In this document: in pieces, positions 9,599-19,321 of the stretch | How positions within the stretch are numbered: the stretch's first letter is position 1 | Layout: each line of letters begins with the position of its first letter | Assembly: GCF_001894985.1 (NCBI RefSeq) | Contig: NZ_BCXG01000021.1 | Location: 1-64,000, forward strand | Source of the DNA: Rhodococcus tukisamuensis NBRC 100609 | Lineage (GTDB): Bacteria > Actinomycetota > Actinomycetes > Mycobacteriales > Mycobacteriaceae | Reading direction: 5' to 3' | DNA length: 64,000 nt | The notes under the pieces: model-generated | Databases searched by the model: none | What the model was told of the DNA's origin: nothing | The model's input: only the letters and a program-made list of their open reading frames with translations | Program-made: the position numbers and the translations under genes

Positions 9599-9640
9599 GG
9601 CCCTGACCCGTCATCTCGTAAAGACTGGGTCAGGGCCGTT
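9599..9640 (+). terminator. Hairpin between rpsB and tsf
   Basis: Arms 9599-9609 and 9627-9637 (GGCCCTGACCC / GGGTCAGGGCC) are exact and are followed by GTTT. It probably acts as a partial terminator or stabilising stem that sets the S2 to EF-Ts ratio. Confidence 0.6.
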
Positions 9641-9693
9641 TCGCCCCCTGCACCACCTCAGGCATCGAAACTCACTCAAGGAGGCTCGCCCCG

Positions 9694-10518
9694 ATGGCGA
9701 ACTACACCGCCGCTGACGTGAAGCGGCTCCGCGAGCTCACCGGCTCCGGAATGATGGACTGCAAGAACGCGCTCGTCGAGACCGAAGGCGACTTCGACAA
9801 GGCCGTCGAGCTGCTCCGTATCAAGGGCGCCAAGGACGTGGGCAAGCGCGCCGAGCGCACCACGGCCGAGGGCCTGGTCGTCGCCAAGGGCGGCGTCATG
9901 CTGGAGATCAACTGCGAGACGGACTTCGTCGCGAAGAACGCCGAGTACCAGGAGATGGCCGAGAAGGTCGTCACCGCCGCCGCCGCCGCCAAGCCGGCCG
10001 ACCTCGACGCCCTCAAGGCCGTCGCGGTTGACGGCAGCACCGTCGACGAGACCGTCGCCGCCCTCTCGGCCAAGATCGGCGAGAAGCTCGAGGTCCGTCG
10101 TGTCGTGTCCTTCGACGGCCCGGTCGCGATCTACCTGCACAAGCGCAGCTCCGACCTGCCCCCCGCCGTGGGCGTGCTGGTCGAGTACACCGGTGAGGGC
10201 GAGGCCGCCGAGGCCGCCGCTCGTGCCGCCGCGATGCAGGTCGCCGCACTCAAGGCGAAGTACGTGACCCGCGACGAGGTCCCCGCGGACATCGTCGACG
10301 CCGAGCGTCGCATCGCCGAGGAGACGGCCAAGGAGGAGGGCAAGCCCGAGGCTGCGCTCCCCAAGATCGTCGAGGGTCGCGTCAACGGCTTCTACAAGGA
10401 CGTCGTGCTGACCGAGCAGTCCTCCGTCTCCGACTCGAAGAAGACCGTCAAGGCGCTTCTCGACGAGGCCGGCGTGACCATCACCCGCTTCGCGCGGTTC
10501 GAGGTCGGCGCCAGCTAG
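9694..10518 (+). CDS. tsf: Elongation factor Ts
   Basis: The guanine-nucleotide exchange factor for EF-Tu, 274 residues. The N-terminal UBA-like region carries the signature '[16 protein letters not shown]' (about residues 11-26). The core carries '[12 protein letters not shown]' (about 71-82), which contacts EF-Tu. AAGGAGG lies 10 nt before the ATG. It lies directly downstream of rpsB, as in nearly all bacteria, and is closed by a very strong terminator. Confidence 0.98.
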   Translation: MANYTAADVKRLRELTGSGMMDCKNALVETEGDFDKAVELLRIKGAKDVGKRAERTTAEGLVVAKGGVMLEINCETDFVAKNAEYQEMAEKVVTAAAAAKPADLDALKAVAVDGSTVDETVAALSAKIGEKLEVRRVVSFDGPVAIYLHKRSSDLPPAVGVLVEYTGEGEAAEAAARAAAMQVAALKAKYVTRDEVPADIVDAERRIAEETAKEEGKPEAALPKIVEGRVNGFYKDVVLTEQSSVSDSKKTVKALLDEAGVTITRFARFEVGAS

Positions 10519-10536
10519 TTCGGCGCAACAGACGAA

Positions 10537-10578
10537 CGACAGGGCCCCGTCTCCGATTTCGGAGACGGGGCCCTGTCG
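10537..10578 (+). terminator. Strong 20-bp hairpin terminator after tsf
   Basis: Arms 10537-10556 and 10559-10578 are exact 20-bp inverted repeats around a TT loop, 18 nt after the tsf stop. It separates the rpsB-tsf unit from pyrH. Confidence 0.85.
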
Positions 10579-10721
10579 CGTACGCCACGCCGACCCGACC
10601 CGGCAGTGCTGGTCGGGAGCCGATGAGGCAGGATGGACAGGCAATCCGCGACCGATTCGGTCGCGGGTGGCCGATTCATGCTGGCCGCACCATCCACGCG
10701 GCACAGAGACCGAGGAGAGCC

Positions 10722-11465
10722 ATGACCGAACCCGCACCAACCGAATCCGCGACCGGACGCGAGGGCTTCTCGCGTGTCCTGCTCAAGCTCGGCGGCGAGA
10801 TGTTCGGTGGTGGTGGGGTGGGTCTGGACCCGGACGTCGTGCAGACGATCGCCAAGCAGATCGCCGAGGTCGTCGCGACCGGCGTCCAGGTCGCCGTCGT
10901 CATCGGTGGCGGCAACTTCTTCCGCGGCGCGGAACTGCAGCAGCGCGGCATGGACCGGGCCCGCTCCGACTACATGGGCATGCTCGGCACCGTGATGAAC
11001 TGCCTTGCGCTGCAGGACTTCCTGGAAAAGGCCGGCGTCGACACCCGCGTGCAGACGGCCATCACCATGGGACAGGTCGCGGAGCCGTACCTGCCGCTGC
11101 GGGCGCGTCGGCACCTGGAGAAGGGCCGCGTCGTGATCTTCGGCGCCGGCATGGGCATGCCCTACTTCTCCACCGACACCACCGCCGCGCAGCGGGCGCT
11201 CGAGATCGGCGCCGAGGTGGTGCTGATGGCGAAGGGTGTCGACGGCGTCTACACCGCGGACCCCCGGGTCGACCCGGCCGCCACCATGTACACGGAGATC
11301 AGCCACCGCGAGGTCATCGAGCAGGGCCTCAAGGTGGCGGACGCCACCGCGTTCAGCCTGTGCATGGACAACCAGATGCCGATCATGGTCTTCAACCTGC
11401 TGACCGAGGGCAACATCGCCCGCGCGGTCGCCGGTGAGAAGATCGGAACACTGGTCAAATCGTGA
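10722..11465 (+). CDS. pyrH: Uridylate kinase (UMP kinase)
   Basis: The hexameric amino-acid-kinase-fold enzyme that phosphorylates UMP to UDP in pyrimidine synthesis, 247 residues. Visible motifs are '[11 protein letters not shown]' near residue 20, '[11 protein letters not shown]' near 59, and the C-terminal '[10 protein letters not shown]'. The ATG at 10722 follows GAGGAGAG; upstream in-frame codons carry no homology. It heads the pyrH-frr-cdsA unit. Confidence 0.97.
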   Translation: MTEPAPTESATGREGFSRVLLKLGGEMFGGGGVGLDPDVVQTIAKQIAEVVATGVQVAVVIGGGNFFRGAELQQRGMDRARSDYMGMLGTVMNCLALQDFLEKAGVDTRVQTAITMGQVAEPYLPLRARRHLEKGRVVIFGAGMGMPYFSTDTTAAQRALEIGAEVVLMAKGVDGVYTADPRVDPAATMYTEISHREVIEQGLKVADATAFSLCMDNQMPIMVFNLLTEGNIARAVAGEKIGTLVKS

Positions 11466-11520
11466 ATTTCGGTGACATCGTGAATGCCACCGCCGTACCC
11501 GCCGAGCCTGGAGGAACACC

Positions 11521-12078
11521 GTGATTGATGAAGCGCTCTTCGATGCCGAGGAGAAGATGGACAAGGCCGTCGCGGTGGCCAAGGACGACCTCGGTGGCAT
11601 CCGCACCGGCCGCGCCAACCCCGGCATGTTCAACCGCATCGTGATCGACTACTACGGCTCGATCACCCCGATCACCCAGCTCGCGAGTATCAACGTGCCC
11701 GAGGCCCGGATGGTCATCATCAAGCCGTACGAGGCCTCGCAGCTGAACGCGATCGAGAACGCGATCCGCAACTCGGACCTCGGGGTGAACCCGTCCAACG
11801 ACGGCAGCATCATCCGCATCTCGGTCCCGCAGCTCACCGAGGAGCGGCGCCGCGAGCTGGTCAAGCAGTCCAAGGGCAAGGGCGAGGACTCGAAGGTTGC
11901 CATCCGCAACATCCGCCGGAAGGCGATGGAGGAGCTGGGTCGCATCCAGAAGGACGGCGAGGCCGGCGAGGACGAGGTCGCCCGCGCCGAGAAGGAGCTC
12001 GACAAGACGACCGCCAAGTACGTGGCGAGCATCGACGAGCTGGTCAAGCACAAGGAAGCCGAATTGATGGAGGTCTAG
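11521..12078 (+). CDS. frr: Ribosome recycling factor
   Basis: A 185-residue ribosome recycling factor, which with EF-G splits the post-termination ribosome. The start is GTG after GGAGGA. The sequence shows the conserved '[11 protein letters not shown]' (about residues 23-33), '[10 protein letters not shown]' and '[11 protein letters not shown]' motifs, and the length matches the family exactly. It is 55 bp downstream of pyrH and 5 bp upstream of cdsA. Confidence 0.98.
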   Translation: MIDEALFDAEEKMDKAVAVAKDDLGGIRTGRANPGMFNRIVIDYYGSITPITQLASINVPEARMVIIKPYEASQLNAIENAIRNSDLGVNPSNDGSIIRISVPQLTEERRRELVKQSKGKGEDSKVAIRNIRRKAMEELGRIQKDGEAGEDEVARAEKELDKTTAKYVASIDELVKHKEAELMEV

Positions 12079-12083
12079 GCACA

Positions 12084-12956
12084 TTGTCCACCGAAGGCTC
12101 AGCGCCCGGCGGCTCGGCGGGCGCGGCCACCGCCCCGCCCTCGAAGGCCGGCCGGAACCTGCCGGCCGCCATCGGGGTCGGGGTGGGGCTCGGTGCCCTG
12201 CTGATCGCCACCCTGCTCTTCGTTCCCCGGGCCTGGTTCGTCATCGTGGGCGCCGCGATGGCCGTCGCGACCTGGGAGGTCGCCAAGCGGCTGCGTGAGG
12301 GCGGCATCCTGGTGCCGCGGATCCCACTGATCCTCGGTGGGCAGGCCATCATCTGGCTCGGCTGGCCCTACGGCGCCACCGGCGTGCTCGCGGGATTCGC
12401 GGGCACCGTGCTGGTGTGCATGGTGTGGCGGCTGTTCGACCAGGGCCTCAAGGCCGCCCCGCAGAACTTCCTGCGGGACGTGTCGATCACCGTGTTCGTC
12501 GCGGCCTGGATTCCGCTGCTGGCGTCGTTCGCGACGCTGATGGTGCTGCAGGACCACGGACCCGGCCGCATCTTCGTGCTGATGATCGGGGTGGTGTGCT
12601 CCGACGTCGGCGGCTACGCGGCCGGCGTGCTGTTCGGCAGGCACCCGATGGTCCCTGCGATCAGCCCCAAGAAGTCCTGGGAGGGCTTCGCCGGCTCGCT
12701 GGTGTTCGCCGTGGTCGGCTCGATCCTCACCGTCACTCTCATCCTGGACGCCAGCCCGTTGACCGGCGCCCTGCTGGGCGCGCTTCTGGTGGTGGTCGCG
12801 ACGCTCGGCGACCTGATCGAGTCGCAGGTCAAGCGCGAGCTCGGGATCAAGGACATGGGCACGCTGCTGCCCGGGCACGGCGGCATCATGGACCGGCTGG
12901 ACTCGCTGCTGCCGTCCGCGTTCGTGACGTGGCTGGTGCTCACCGCCCTGCTCTGA
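12084..12956 (+). CDS. cdsA: Phosphatidate cytidylyltransferase (CDP-diglyceride synthase)
   Basis: An integral membrane enzyme of 290 residues with about eight membrane segments, which makes CDP-diacylglycerol for phospholipid synthesis. The C-terminal CDS signature is seen in 'DLIESQVKRELGIKDMG' and 'LPGHGGIMDRLDS', and the 'SPKKSWEGFAGS' loop is near residue 193. The start is a TTG at 12084, spaced correctly from GGAGG inside the end of frr. The N-terminal 30 residues are low-complexity Ala/Gly/Pro. Confidence 0.95.
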   Translation: MSTEGSAPGGSAGAATAPPSKAGRNLPAAIGVGVGLGALLIATLLFVPRAWFVIVGAAMAVATWEVAKRLREGGILVPRIPLILGGQAIIWLGWPYGATGVLAGFAGTVLVCMVWRLFDQGLKAAPQNFLRDVSITVFVAAWIPLLASFATLMVLQDHGPGRIFVLMIGVVCSDVGGYAAGVLFGRHPMVPAISPKKSWEGFAGSLVFAVVGSILTVTLILDASPLTGALLGALLVVVATLGDLIESQVKRELGIKDMGTLLPGHGGIMDRLDSLLPSAFVTWLVLTALL

Positions 12957-12960
12957 CGCC

Positions 12961-13686
12961 ATGAGACTCGCGCGCGCCGGCTCCAGCCCGATCCCCAGCC
13001 CCAACATCTGGCACTGGCCGGAGATCTACGAGGTGGAGAACCGGGCACAGGACGCGGACGGCGCGATCTTCGCGGCGCTGCGGGACGTCGCGGACTGGTC
13101 CGGACGCGACGTCCTGGACCTTGGCTGCGGCGCCGGTTTCCACCTGCCGCAGTTCGCGCGCGACGCCCGGTCGGTGACCGGGGTCGAGCCGCACCGCCCG
13201 TTGGTGGACCTGACACTGCGTCGGGTCCGCGCCGCCGAGCCGCCCGTCACGGTGCTCGCCGGGTCCGCCGAACGCATCCCGCTGCCCGACGACAGCGTCG
13301 ATGTGGTGCACGCGCGGACCGCGTACTTCTTCGGCCCCGGCTGCGGCGCCGGGATCGTCGAGTCGATGCGGGTGCTGCGGCCCGGCGGCGTCCTCGCCGT
13401 GGTGGACCTCGACGCCACGGTCGGCGGCTACGGCGAGTGGATGCGCGCGGACCTGCCGCACTACGACGCGGCGAAGGTGGAGGCGTTCTTCGCCGCGCAG
13501 GGCTTCGGGCTGGTGCGGGTGCGGACCCGCTGGGAGTTCGACAGCCGGGAGGCGATGCGGTCGGTGCTGGGCATCGAGTTCACCGAACGCACCGCGGAGC
13601 GGGCCTTCGCTCAGACGCCCGGGCTGGCGCTCGAGGTCGGCTACCGGATCCACACCCGGCGCGCGCCGGTCGGCCTTGTGCTCTGA
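12961..13686 (+). CDS. Class I SAM-dependent methyltransferase
   Basis: A 241-residue Rossmann-fold methyltransferase (Methyltransf_11 type). Motif I is 'VLDLGCGAGFHL' near residue 50, motif II 'VTGVEPHRP' near 73, and the post-I segment 'RIPLPDDSVDVVHAR' near 102. It starts 4 bp after cdsA, so it is probably co-transcribed. The acceptor substrate is unknown. The opening Pro-rich segment 'SSPIPSPNIWHWPEIYEVEN' is a subfamily feature in actinobacteria. Confidence 0.85.
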   Translation: MRLARAGSSPIPSPNIWHWPEIYEVENRAQDADGAIFAALRDVADWSGRDVLDLGCGAGFHLPQFARDARSVTGVEPHRPLVDLTLRRVRAAEPPVTVLAGSAERIPLPDDSVDVVHARTAYFFGPGCGAGIVESMRVLRPGGVLAVVDLDATVGGYGEWMRADLPHYDAAKVEAFFAAQGFGLVRVRTRWEFDSREAMRSVLGIEFTERTAERAFAQTPGLALEVGYRIHTRRAPVGLVL

Positions 13687-13777
13687 GCACCGAAGTCCCG
13701 AAACCGAACTGGCTGAAGAGAATCTGAGGCCATTGGCCGCGGAAGCCTTGCCTGGTCGTTACTGTTCGCCCTGAACT

Positions 13778-13791
13778 CCGACGGATCCGTC
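13778..13791. promoter_or_regulatory. 14-bp perfect palindrome upstream of the alpha-galactosidase
   Basis: CGACGGATCCGTCG is its own reverse complement and lies 30 nt before the GTG start. Its position suits a repressor operator for the galactoside pair; no regulator gene is adjacent. Confidence 0.35.
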
Positions 13792-13820
13792 GAAAGCGTC
13801 ATAGTGCCAAGGAGTCTGGC

Positions 13821-14993
13821 GTGAGTGCAGGCAACACCGCAGGGCGGACGGCGCCCGGCAAGGACCCGGCCCTCGCGCCCACCCCGCCGATGGGCTGGAA
13901 CAGCTGGAACCGTTTCCGTTGCTACGACCTGACCGAGGAGGTCGTCCTCGCGACCGCGGACGCCATGGTCGAGAGCGGGATGCGCGACGCCGGGTACCGG
14001 TACCTGGTGGTCGACGACTGCTGGCAGGCCTTCGCCCGCGGCGACGACGGCCGGCTGCGCTCGCACCCCCGACGGTTCCCGAGCGGGATGGCCGCCCTCG
14101 GCGAGCACATCCACGCCCGCGGGCTGAGGTTCGGCCTCTACCTGGCGCCCGGGCGCAAGACGTGCGCAATGACCTACGACCGCTACCCGGCCCGCGACAT
14201 CGGATCCTTCGGGTACGAGCAGCTGGATGCGGACACCCTCGCGGGGTGGGGCGTCGACTACCTCAAGTACGACTGGTGCCGGGCCGGTCGGGGCGGCACC
14301 GGACTCGACCACCGGGGGGCCTTCGAGCGGATGGCCGCGGCCCTCGCGGACACCGGCAGGCCGATCGTCTACAGCATCTCCGAGTACGGCCAGACCCGGC
14401 CGTGGGAGTGGGCGGGAGAGTACGCGCACCTGTGGCGCACCACCGGGGACATCGGTCCGAGCTGGCGCTCGGTGCTCAGGCTCGTCGACCGTCAGCACGG
14501 ATTGGCCCGGTACGCGGGTCCCGGCGGATGGAACGACCCCGACATGCTCGAGGTGGGCAACCCCGGGCTCGGTGAGGTGGAGTCCCGCAGCCACCTCATG
14601 CTCTGGGCGATGCTGGCGGCGCCGCTGTTCGCGGGAAACGACCTGCGCACCATGACCGAGCAGACGCGCCGGCTGCTCACCCATGCCGGGGTGCTGGCGA
14701 TCTCCCAGGACGCGCTCGGCAGGCAGGGGGAGCGGGTCGCACGGTTCGGGCGCGTCGAGGTGTGGCGCCGCGAGCTGAGCGGCGGCGTGGCGTACGGGGT
14801 GCTCAACCGGGGCCGACGCGAGGTCTCGCTCCAGGTCCGTGACGACGCGCTGGTGCTGCCCGAGGGCAAGGTGTTGTGCCCGCTCGCCGCCGACAGCGTC
14901 GACGTCTGGACCGGGCACCCGGTCCGCGACCGGAAAGGCATGTGGCCGCTGCAGTCTCGTGAGATGGTGCTGGTTCGTTCCCCGTCCGGATGA
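13821..14993 (+). CDS. GH27 alpha-galactosidase
   Basis: A 390-residue glycoside hydrolase family 27 enzyme that removes terminal alpha-galactosyl units. The family opening 'PPMGWNSWNRFRC' is near residue 22. The nucleophile is Asp151 in 'YLKYDWCR' and the acid/base Asp210 in 'RTTGDIG'. 'GGWNDPDMLEVGN' is the conserved C-terminal motif of the barrel. No signal peptide is present, so the enzyme should act on imported sugars. GTG start after AAGGAG. The gene is directly followed by a sugar-type transporter. Confidence 0.92.
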   Translation: MSAGNTAGRTAPGKDPALAPTPPMGWNSWNRFRCYDLTEEVVLATADAMVESGMRDAGYRYLVVDDCWQAFARGDDGRLRSHPRRFPSGMAALGEHIHARGLRFGLYLAPGRKTCAMTYDRYPARDIGSFGYEQLDADTLAGWGVDYLKYDWCRAGRGGTGLDHRGAFERMAAALADTGRPIVYSISEYGQTRPWEWAGEYAHLWRTTGDIGPSWRSVLRLVDRQHGLARYAGPGGWNDPDMLEVGNPGLGEVESRSHLMLWAMLAAPLFAGNDLRTMTEQTRRLLTHAGVLAISQDALGRQGERVARFGRVEVWRRELSGGVAYGVLNRGRREVSLQVRDDALVLPEGKVLCPLAADSVDVWTGHPVRDRKGMWPLQSREMVLVRSPSG

Positions 14994-15025
14994 CGCGGGC
15001 ACACCGTCGCCCGAAGGGATCCCCG

Positions 15026-16366
15026 ATGTCCGTTTCGCCGCCCGAGTCCGTCGCGCCCACCGCGCCGCAGCGCGTCGCGGCACCGACCACGCGGGCGTCA
15101 CGCGGGTGGATCACGATGTTCACCCTCGCCTACGTGGGCATCAACATCGCGTGGTCGGGACCGACGCAGGTGCTGATGTCGCCGCAGGTGGAGCGGCTGA
15201 CAGACGGTGCGCCGTGGTTCTTCTCTGCCACCAGCAAGGAGACCAACCTCGCCGTCATCGGCTTCGTCGCGGGCATCTTCGCGCTGCTGTCGACGCCGCT
15301 GTGGGGCGCCCTGTCCGATCGCACGGCCTCCCGCTGGGGTCGGCGCACGCCGTGGATGGCCGGGGGAATGGTGGTGGTGGCGGCCGGGCTGGTTGCCACC
15401 GGGTTCGCGCAGTCGCTGCCGGCGGTGTTGCTCAGCTGGGTCGCGATGCAGACCGCGATCAACGCGGTCATCTCGCCGCTGTCGGCCTCGGTGCCGGACC
15501 ACGTGCCCGTCGCCCAGCGCGGCGTGGTCTCCGGCTGGTACGGATTCGCCTACACCCTCGCCGTCGTCACCGGCACCGCTCTCGGCACCGTCGCGACCGC
15601 GGTGTGGGCGGGACCGCTGGGGATCACGGTGGGGTACCTGCTGTGCGCGGCCACCTGCGTCCTGGCGATGCTGCCGTTCGTCTTCTCGCGCTGGGAGACG
15701 CCGCTCGCCCCGGTCGACAGGCCGCCGTTCCGGTTCGCCGAGTTGCTCGCCTGCTACTGGGTGGACGTGCGCCGGTACCCGGACTTCGGCTGGGCCTGGC
15801 TGACCCGGTTCCTCGCCACCCTGAGCACCGCGACGGCGCTGTTCTACCTCTTCTACTACCTACAGGACGAGGTGGGACTGACCCGCGACGACGCGGCGAC
15901 CGGCGGCGGGCTCCGGGTCAGCGACGGGGTGCTGGTCCTCACCGTCGTCTACGCGTTGTCGGTCTTCGTCACGGTGGTGCTGGCCGGTGTCATCTCCGAC
16001 CGCGTCGGGCGGCGCCGGGTCTTCGTGTCGGCGTCGGCCCTCTTCATCTCGGTCGCGACGCTGCTGATGGCCTTCGTCCCGAGCTTCCCGGTGACGGTGC
16101 TGGCGGCGGTGATCCTCGGGCTCGGCACCGGGGTGTTCACATCGGTCGACTTCGCCCTGGTGACGGAGGTGCTGCCGGCGGCCGAGAGCAACGGCAAGGA
16201 CATCGGCATCATCAACCTGGCGATCGCGCTGCCGAACGTGCTCTCGCCGGTGGTCGCGGCGGTCATGGTGAACTCCCTCGGCGGCTACACCGGCCTGTAC
16301 CTGCTCTCCGGGGCGCTGTCGGTGCTCGCCGGGGTGCTCGTCTACCGGATCAAGGGCGTCGCCTGA
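15026..16366 (+). CDS. MFS/GPH-type sugar transporter
   Basis: A 446-residue membrane protein with about 12 segments, similar to GPH/SLC45-type sugar symporters ('LWGALSDRTASRWGRRTPWM' in the first cytoplasmic loop). The ATG at 15026 follows GAAGGG. An ATG at 14990 overlaps the galactosidase stop and would add 12 residues, but has no clear ribosome binding site. The pairing with a cytosolic GH27 enzyme argues for import of an alpha-galactoside such as melibiose or raffinose. The exact sugar is not known. Confidence 0.8.
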   Translation: MSVSPPESVAPTAPQRVAAPTTRASRGWITMFTLAYVGINIAWSGPTQVLMSPQVERLTDGAPWFFSATSKETNLAVIGFVAGIFALLSTPLWGALSDRTASRWGRRTPWMAGGMVVVAAGLVATGFAQSLPAVLLSWVAMQTAINAVISPLSASVPDHVPVAQRGVVSGWYGFAYTLAVVTGTALGTVATAVWAGPLGITVGYLLCAATCVLAMLPFVFSRWETPLAPVDRPPFRFAELLACYWVDVRRYPDFGWAWLTRFLATLSTATALFYLFYYLQDEVGLTRDDAATGGGLRVSDGVLVLTVVYALSVFVTVVLAGVISDRVGRRRVFVSASALFISVATLLMAFVPSFPVTVLAAVILGLGTGVFTSVDFALVTEVLPAAESNGKDIGIINLAIALPNVLSPVVAAVMVNSLGGYTGLYLLSGALSVLAGVLVYRIKGVA

Positions 16367-16372
16367 GCCCGG

Positions 16373-17281
16373 TCACACCAGTTCGGGGTCGGTGGTCAGC
16401 TCCACGTTCACCCACAGGTCGTACGGCAGTTCCCGCAGCCGCCCGATCAGGGCGCGGCGCACCGCGTCCTCGTCCGTGATCTCCCACAGGCCGGGCGGGT
16501 CGAGGAAGACCACCTCGACGTACATCTTGCGGCCGACCTTACTGATCGAGGTCTCCGGCTCGGGCAGGTCGAACGTCGCGCGGACCTCGGCGATCGCGCG
16601 GTGCACGGGTTCCTGCACGGCGTCCGTCGGTGCGCCCTCGAGGATCTCGACCATCGCCGACCGCAGCATCGTGACCGGCTGGGGCAGCAGCAGCGCGCAG
16701 GTGACCAACACCAGCACCGAGTCGACGTAGCGGTCCGCGGAGGTCCAGGAGGTGTACCGCAGGGCCAGCACGACGACGCCGCCGACGGCGATCACCGCGC
16801 TGAACACCGTCCCGGACAGCCACTGGCGGGACTCCGCGGCGAGCAGGTCGGACCCGCGGGCCGCGGCGCGGACGTAGAGGTACGCGGCCGCCGACAGCGC
16901 GGCGCTGACCAGGCCGTAGCCGAGCAGGGAGCCGCCGGCGACCTCGCCGCCCCCGTCGAGGATCACCCGGACCGCCTCGGCCGCGGCGTAGGCGAGGGTG
17001 CCGAACAGGGCCAGGCCCTGCACCACCACGACCACCGGCGTGAGCGCCTCCCGGCCGAACGGGTAGCGGGCCGTCGGACCTGAGGCCGCCACCCGGGACG
17101 TCACCAGCGACAGCCAGGTCAGCGCCATCCCGATCAGGGCGTAGGCGCCGTCGAGGAGGATGACCTGCGAGCCGGAGACCAGGCCCCAGCAGACGGCGAG
17201 GGCGGCGAGGACGGCGGACGCGGCCAGGCAGACCCGCAGGACCGACTGTTCCCGCCGCGCAGCGTCGGAGGTGGGTGCCAA
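16373..17281 (-). CDS. Cation diffusion facilitator-like transporter with degenerate metal site
   Basis: A 302-residue protein with about six membrane segments and a cytosolic C-terminal domain, in the cation-efflux (CDF) layout. In functional CDF proteins, TM2 and TM5 each supply a D/HxxxD pair. Here TM2 reads '[10 protein letters not shown]' (second Asp replaced) and TM5 'SRQWLSGTV' (Asp replaced by Gly), so most of the site-A ligands are missing. It may have another substrate or be a structural relative. It is read with the LapA-domain gene 3 bp upstream. Confidence 0.7.
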   Translation of the reverse strand: MAPTSDAARREQSVLRVCLAASAVLAALAVCWGLVSGSQVILLDGAYALIGMALTWLSLVTSRVAASGPTARYPFGREALTPVVVVVQGLALFGTLAYAAAEAVRVILDGGGEVAGGSLLGYGLVSAALSAAAYLYVRAAARGSDLLAAESRQWLSGTVFSAVIAVGGVVVLALRYTSWTSADRYVDSVLVLVTCALLLPQPVTMLRSAMVEILEGAPTDAVQEPVHRAIAEVRATFDLPEPETSISKVGRKMYVEVVFLDPPGLWEITDEDAVRRALIGRLRELPYDLWVNVELTTDPELV

Positions 17282-17284
17282 CGG

Positions 17285-17689
17285 TCAGCGCGCCGAGGCG
17301 CGGGACCGTTTGGCGACGCGGCGGATCTGCACGATCCGGACCCCGCCGGCGAGGGCCATGATCAGCGCGCCCGCGATGGCGGCGAGCAGCAGGCTGACGC
17401 CGAGCGGCAGCGAGAACTCCCACACGAACACGTTGAGCGTCACCTGGTCGAGGTTCTGCAGGATGAACACCAGCAGCAGCACCAGCACCAGTGCGCCGAT
17501 CACCAGGCCGGTCCAGGTGGCGGCGGCCTTGGTGTGCCCCAGGCTCGTGTGGCGGTCGAGCGCGGCCTGTTCGGGCGTCACGGCGGGCTCCCGCTCCGCT
17601 GCCTGCTCGGGCGTCACCGGCGACGGCTCGCGCGGTTCGCCGGTCGGGCCGGGGCGGGGTTCCGGGATGGGTCCGTCGGTCTGGGCCAT
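17285..17689 (-). CDS. LapA-domain (DUF1049) membrane protein
   Basis: A 134-residue protein. The Pro/Glu-rich N-terminal 45 residues contain a near-duplicate 'TPEQAA' segment and are followed by two membrane helices (about residues 57-80 and 90-115) with '[22 protein letters not shown]' between them, typical of lipopolysaccharide assembly protein A-like domains. In Gram-positives the role is unknown. The ATG at 17689 is chosen because longer readings run antisense through rlmN. Confidence 0.82.
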   Translation of the reverse strand: MAQTDGPIPEPRPGPTGEPREPSPVTPEQAAEREPAVTPEQAALDRHTSLGHTKAAATWTGLVIGALVLVLLLVFILQNLDQVTLNVFVWEFSLPLGVSLLLAAIAGALIMALAGGVRIVQIRRVAKRSRASAR

Positions 17690-17782
17690 GCGCTCATCAT
17701 CACGCACCGGATGTGTGATTGCACGCTCATCTCGCCGGGAATTCGCATGTCGCGGCCGGGGGATGGGACACTGGGAGGCACT

Positions 17783-18892
17783 ATGTCTGTTCCAGTCCCG
17801 CTCGTGTTCAATGCCCCGCGCCGAGGCATGCCGCCCACGCATCTCGCCGACCTCGACGAGGAGGGTCGCCGCGAGGCCGTCAAGGAACTCGGACTGCCCG
17901 CATTCCGCGCCGACCAGCTGGCCCGCCAGTACTACGCCAGGCTGGAGGCGGACGCGGAGAAGATGACCGACCTGCCCGCCGCCGTGCGGGAGAAGGTCGG
18001 GTCTGCGCTGTTCCCGACGCTGCTCACCCCGGTCAAGCACGTCGCCTGCGACGACGGGACCACCCGCAAGACGTTGTGGAAGGCGAACGACGGCACGCTG
18101 CTCGAGAGCGTCCTGATGCGCTACCCGGACCGTGCGACGCTGTGCATCTCCAGCCAGGCCGGCTGCGGCATGGCCTGCCCGTTCTGCGCGACCGGTCAGG
18201 CCGGCCTGACCCGGAACCTGTCCACCGCGGAGATCGTCGACCAGGTGCGCGCGGCGGCCGCCGCGATGCGGGACGGCGAGGTGGCCGGCGGCGAGGGACG
18301 GCTGTCCAACGTGGTCTTCATGGGCATGGGCGAGCCGCTGGCCAACTACAAGCGGGTGGTGGCCGCGGTGCGCCGGATCACCTCGCCCGCGCCCGAGGGC
18401 CTCGGGCTCTCGCAGCGCTCGGTCACCGTCTCCACGGTGGGCCTGGCGCCCGCGATCCGGAAGCTGGCCGACGAGGGCCTGTCGGTGACGCTCGCGGTGT
18501 CGCTGCACACCCCGGACGACGAGCTGCGCGACACCCTGGTCCCGGTGAACAACCGGTGGACCGTCGCCGAGGTGCTCGACGCGGCGAAGTACTACGCCGA
18601 CCAGACCGGCCGCCGGGTGTCGATCGAGTACGCGCTGATCCGGGACATCAACGACCAGGGGTGGCGCGCCGACCTGCTCGGCAAGAAGCTGCACAAGGCG
18701 CTGGGCTCGCGGGTGCACGTGAACCTCATCCCGTTGAACCCGACGCCGGGCAGCAAGTGGGACGCCAGCCCCAAGGACGTCGAGCGTGAGTTCGTGCGCC
18801 GGGTCATCGCGCAGGGAGTCTCCTGCACCGTCCGCGACACCCGCGGCCAGGAGATCGCCGCCGCCTGCGGGCAGCTCGCCGCCGAGAACTGA
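17783..18892 (+). CDS. rlmN: 23S rRNA (adenine-2503-C2)-methyltransferase RlmN
   Basis: A 369-residue radical-SAM methyltransferase that methylates A2503 of 23S rRNA and A37 of some tRNAs. The [4Fe-4S] cysteines are Cys128, Cys132 and Cys135 in 'GCGMACPFC'. The methyl-carrying cysteine is Cys348 in '[11 protein letters not shown]'. GGGAGGC precedes the ATG at 17783; the in-frame upstream stretch is antisense to the LapA gene and was rejected. Confidence 0.96.
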   Translation: MSVPVPLVFNAPRRGMPPTHLADLDEEGRREAVKELGLPAFRADQLARQYYARLEADAEKMTDLPAAVREKVGSALFPTLLTPVKHVACDDGTTRKTLWKANDGTLLESVLMRYPDRATLCISSQAGCGMACPFCATGQAGLTRNLSTAEIVDQVRAAAAAMRDGEVAGGEGRLSNVVFMGMGEPLANYKRVVAAVRRITSPAPEGLGLSQRSVTVSTVGLAPAIRKLADEGLSVTLAVSLHTPDDELRDTLVPVNNRWTVAEVLDAAKYYADQTGRRVSIEYALIRDINDQGWRADLLGKKLHKALGSRVHVNLIPLNPTPGSKWDASPKDVEREFVRRVIAQGVSCTVRDTRGQEIAAACGQLAAEN

Positions 18893-18917
18893 CGCTCGCC
18901 TCACCCGTCATACGACA

Positions 18918-18961
18918 ACTGCGGCCGCGCGGCTCCCCGAGGGGAGCGGCGCGGCCGCAGT
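18918..18961. terminator. Terminator between rlmN and the convergent DUF2631 gene
   Basis: A GC-rich near-perfect inverted repeat (arms about 18918-18937 and 18942-18961, one mismatch) that includes ACTGCGGCCGCG / CGCGGCCGCAGT, 25 nt after the rlmN stop. Confidence 0.75.
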
Positions 18962-18976
18962 CGTCGGCGTGGGTGG

Positions 18977-19246
18977 CTAGCGCGGCTTGCGGCGCTGGAT
19001 CATGTCGCGCACCAGCAGGAACACCATGAAGCCGGCAATGCCGACGAGCCACAGGTCTTCTACCTTGCCCTCGTGGTTGCCGATCATGTAGACGAGCAGG
19101 AATGCGGCGAAGAACCAGCCGAGGAAACGGAAGAGGCGCGGGGCCTCGCCGCTCCAACCCCAGGCTGCGGACGGAACTTCTGCGGTGTCGACGTGTGCGG
19201 CGACGAGGGGCTCGTTGACGCTGGGGTCCAGCTCGGTGGCGGCCAC
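18977..19246 (-). CDS. DUF2631 small membrane protein
   Basis: An 89-residue protein with two membrane helices (about residues 39-57 and 66-83) and a short basic tail. It matches the DUF2631 family restricted to actinobacteria; the likely M. tuberculosis counterpart is Rv2876, which sits in the same neighbourhood. The GTG at 19246 is chosen because AGGAGG lies 7 nt upstream; an ATG at 19285 has no such site. Function unknown. Confidence 0.8.
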   Translation of the reverse strand: MAATELDPSVNEPLVAAHVDTAEVPSAAWGWSGEAPRLFRFLGWFFAAFLLVYMIGNHEGKVEDLWLVGIAGFMVFLLVRDMIQRRKPR

Positions 19247-19321
19247 GGTCGATCCTCCTGATCGTACGGGTGTGCGTGTGTGCATATCGTGGCATACGAC
19301 CGGGCGTCGTACCTAGCTGGG

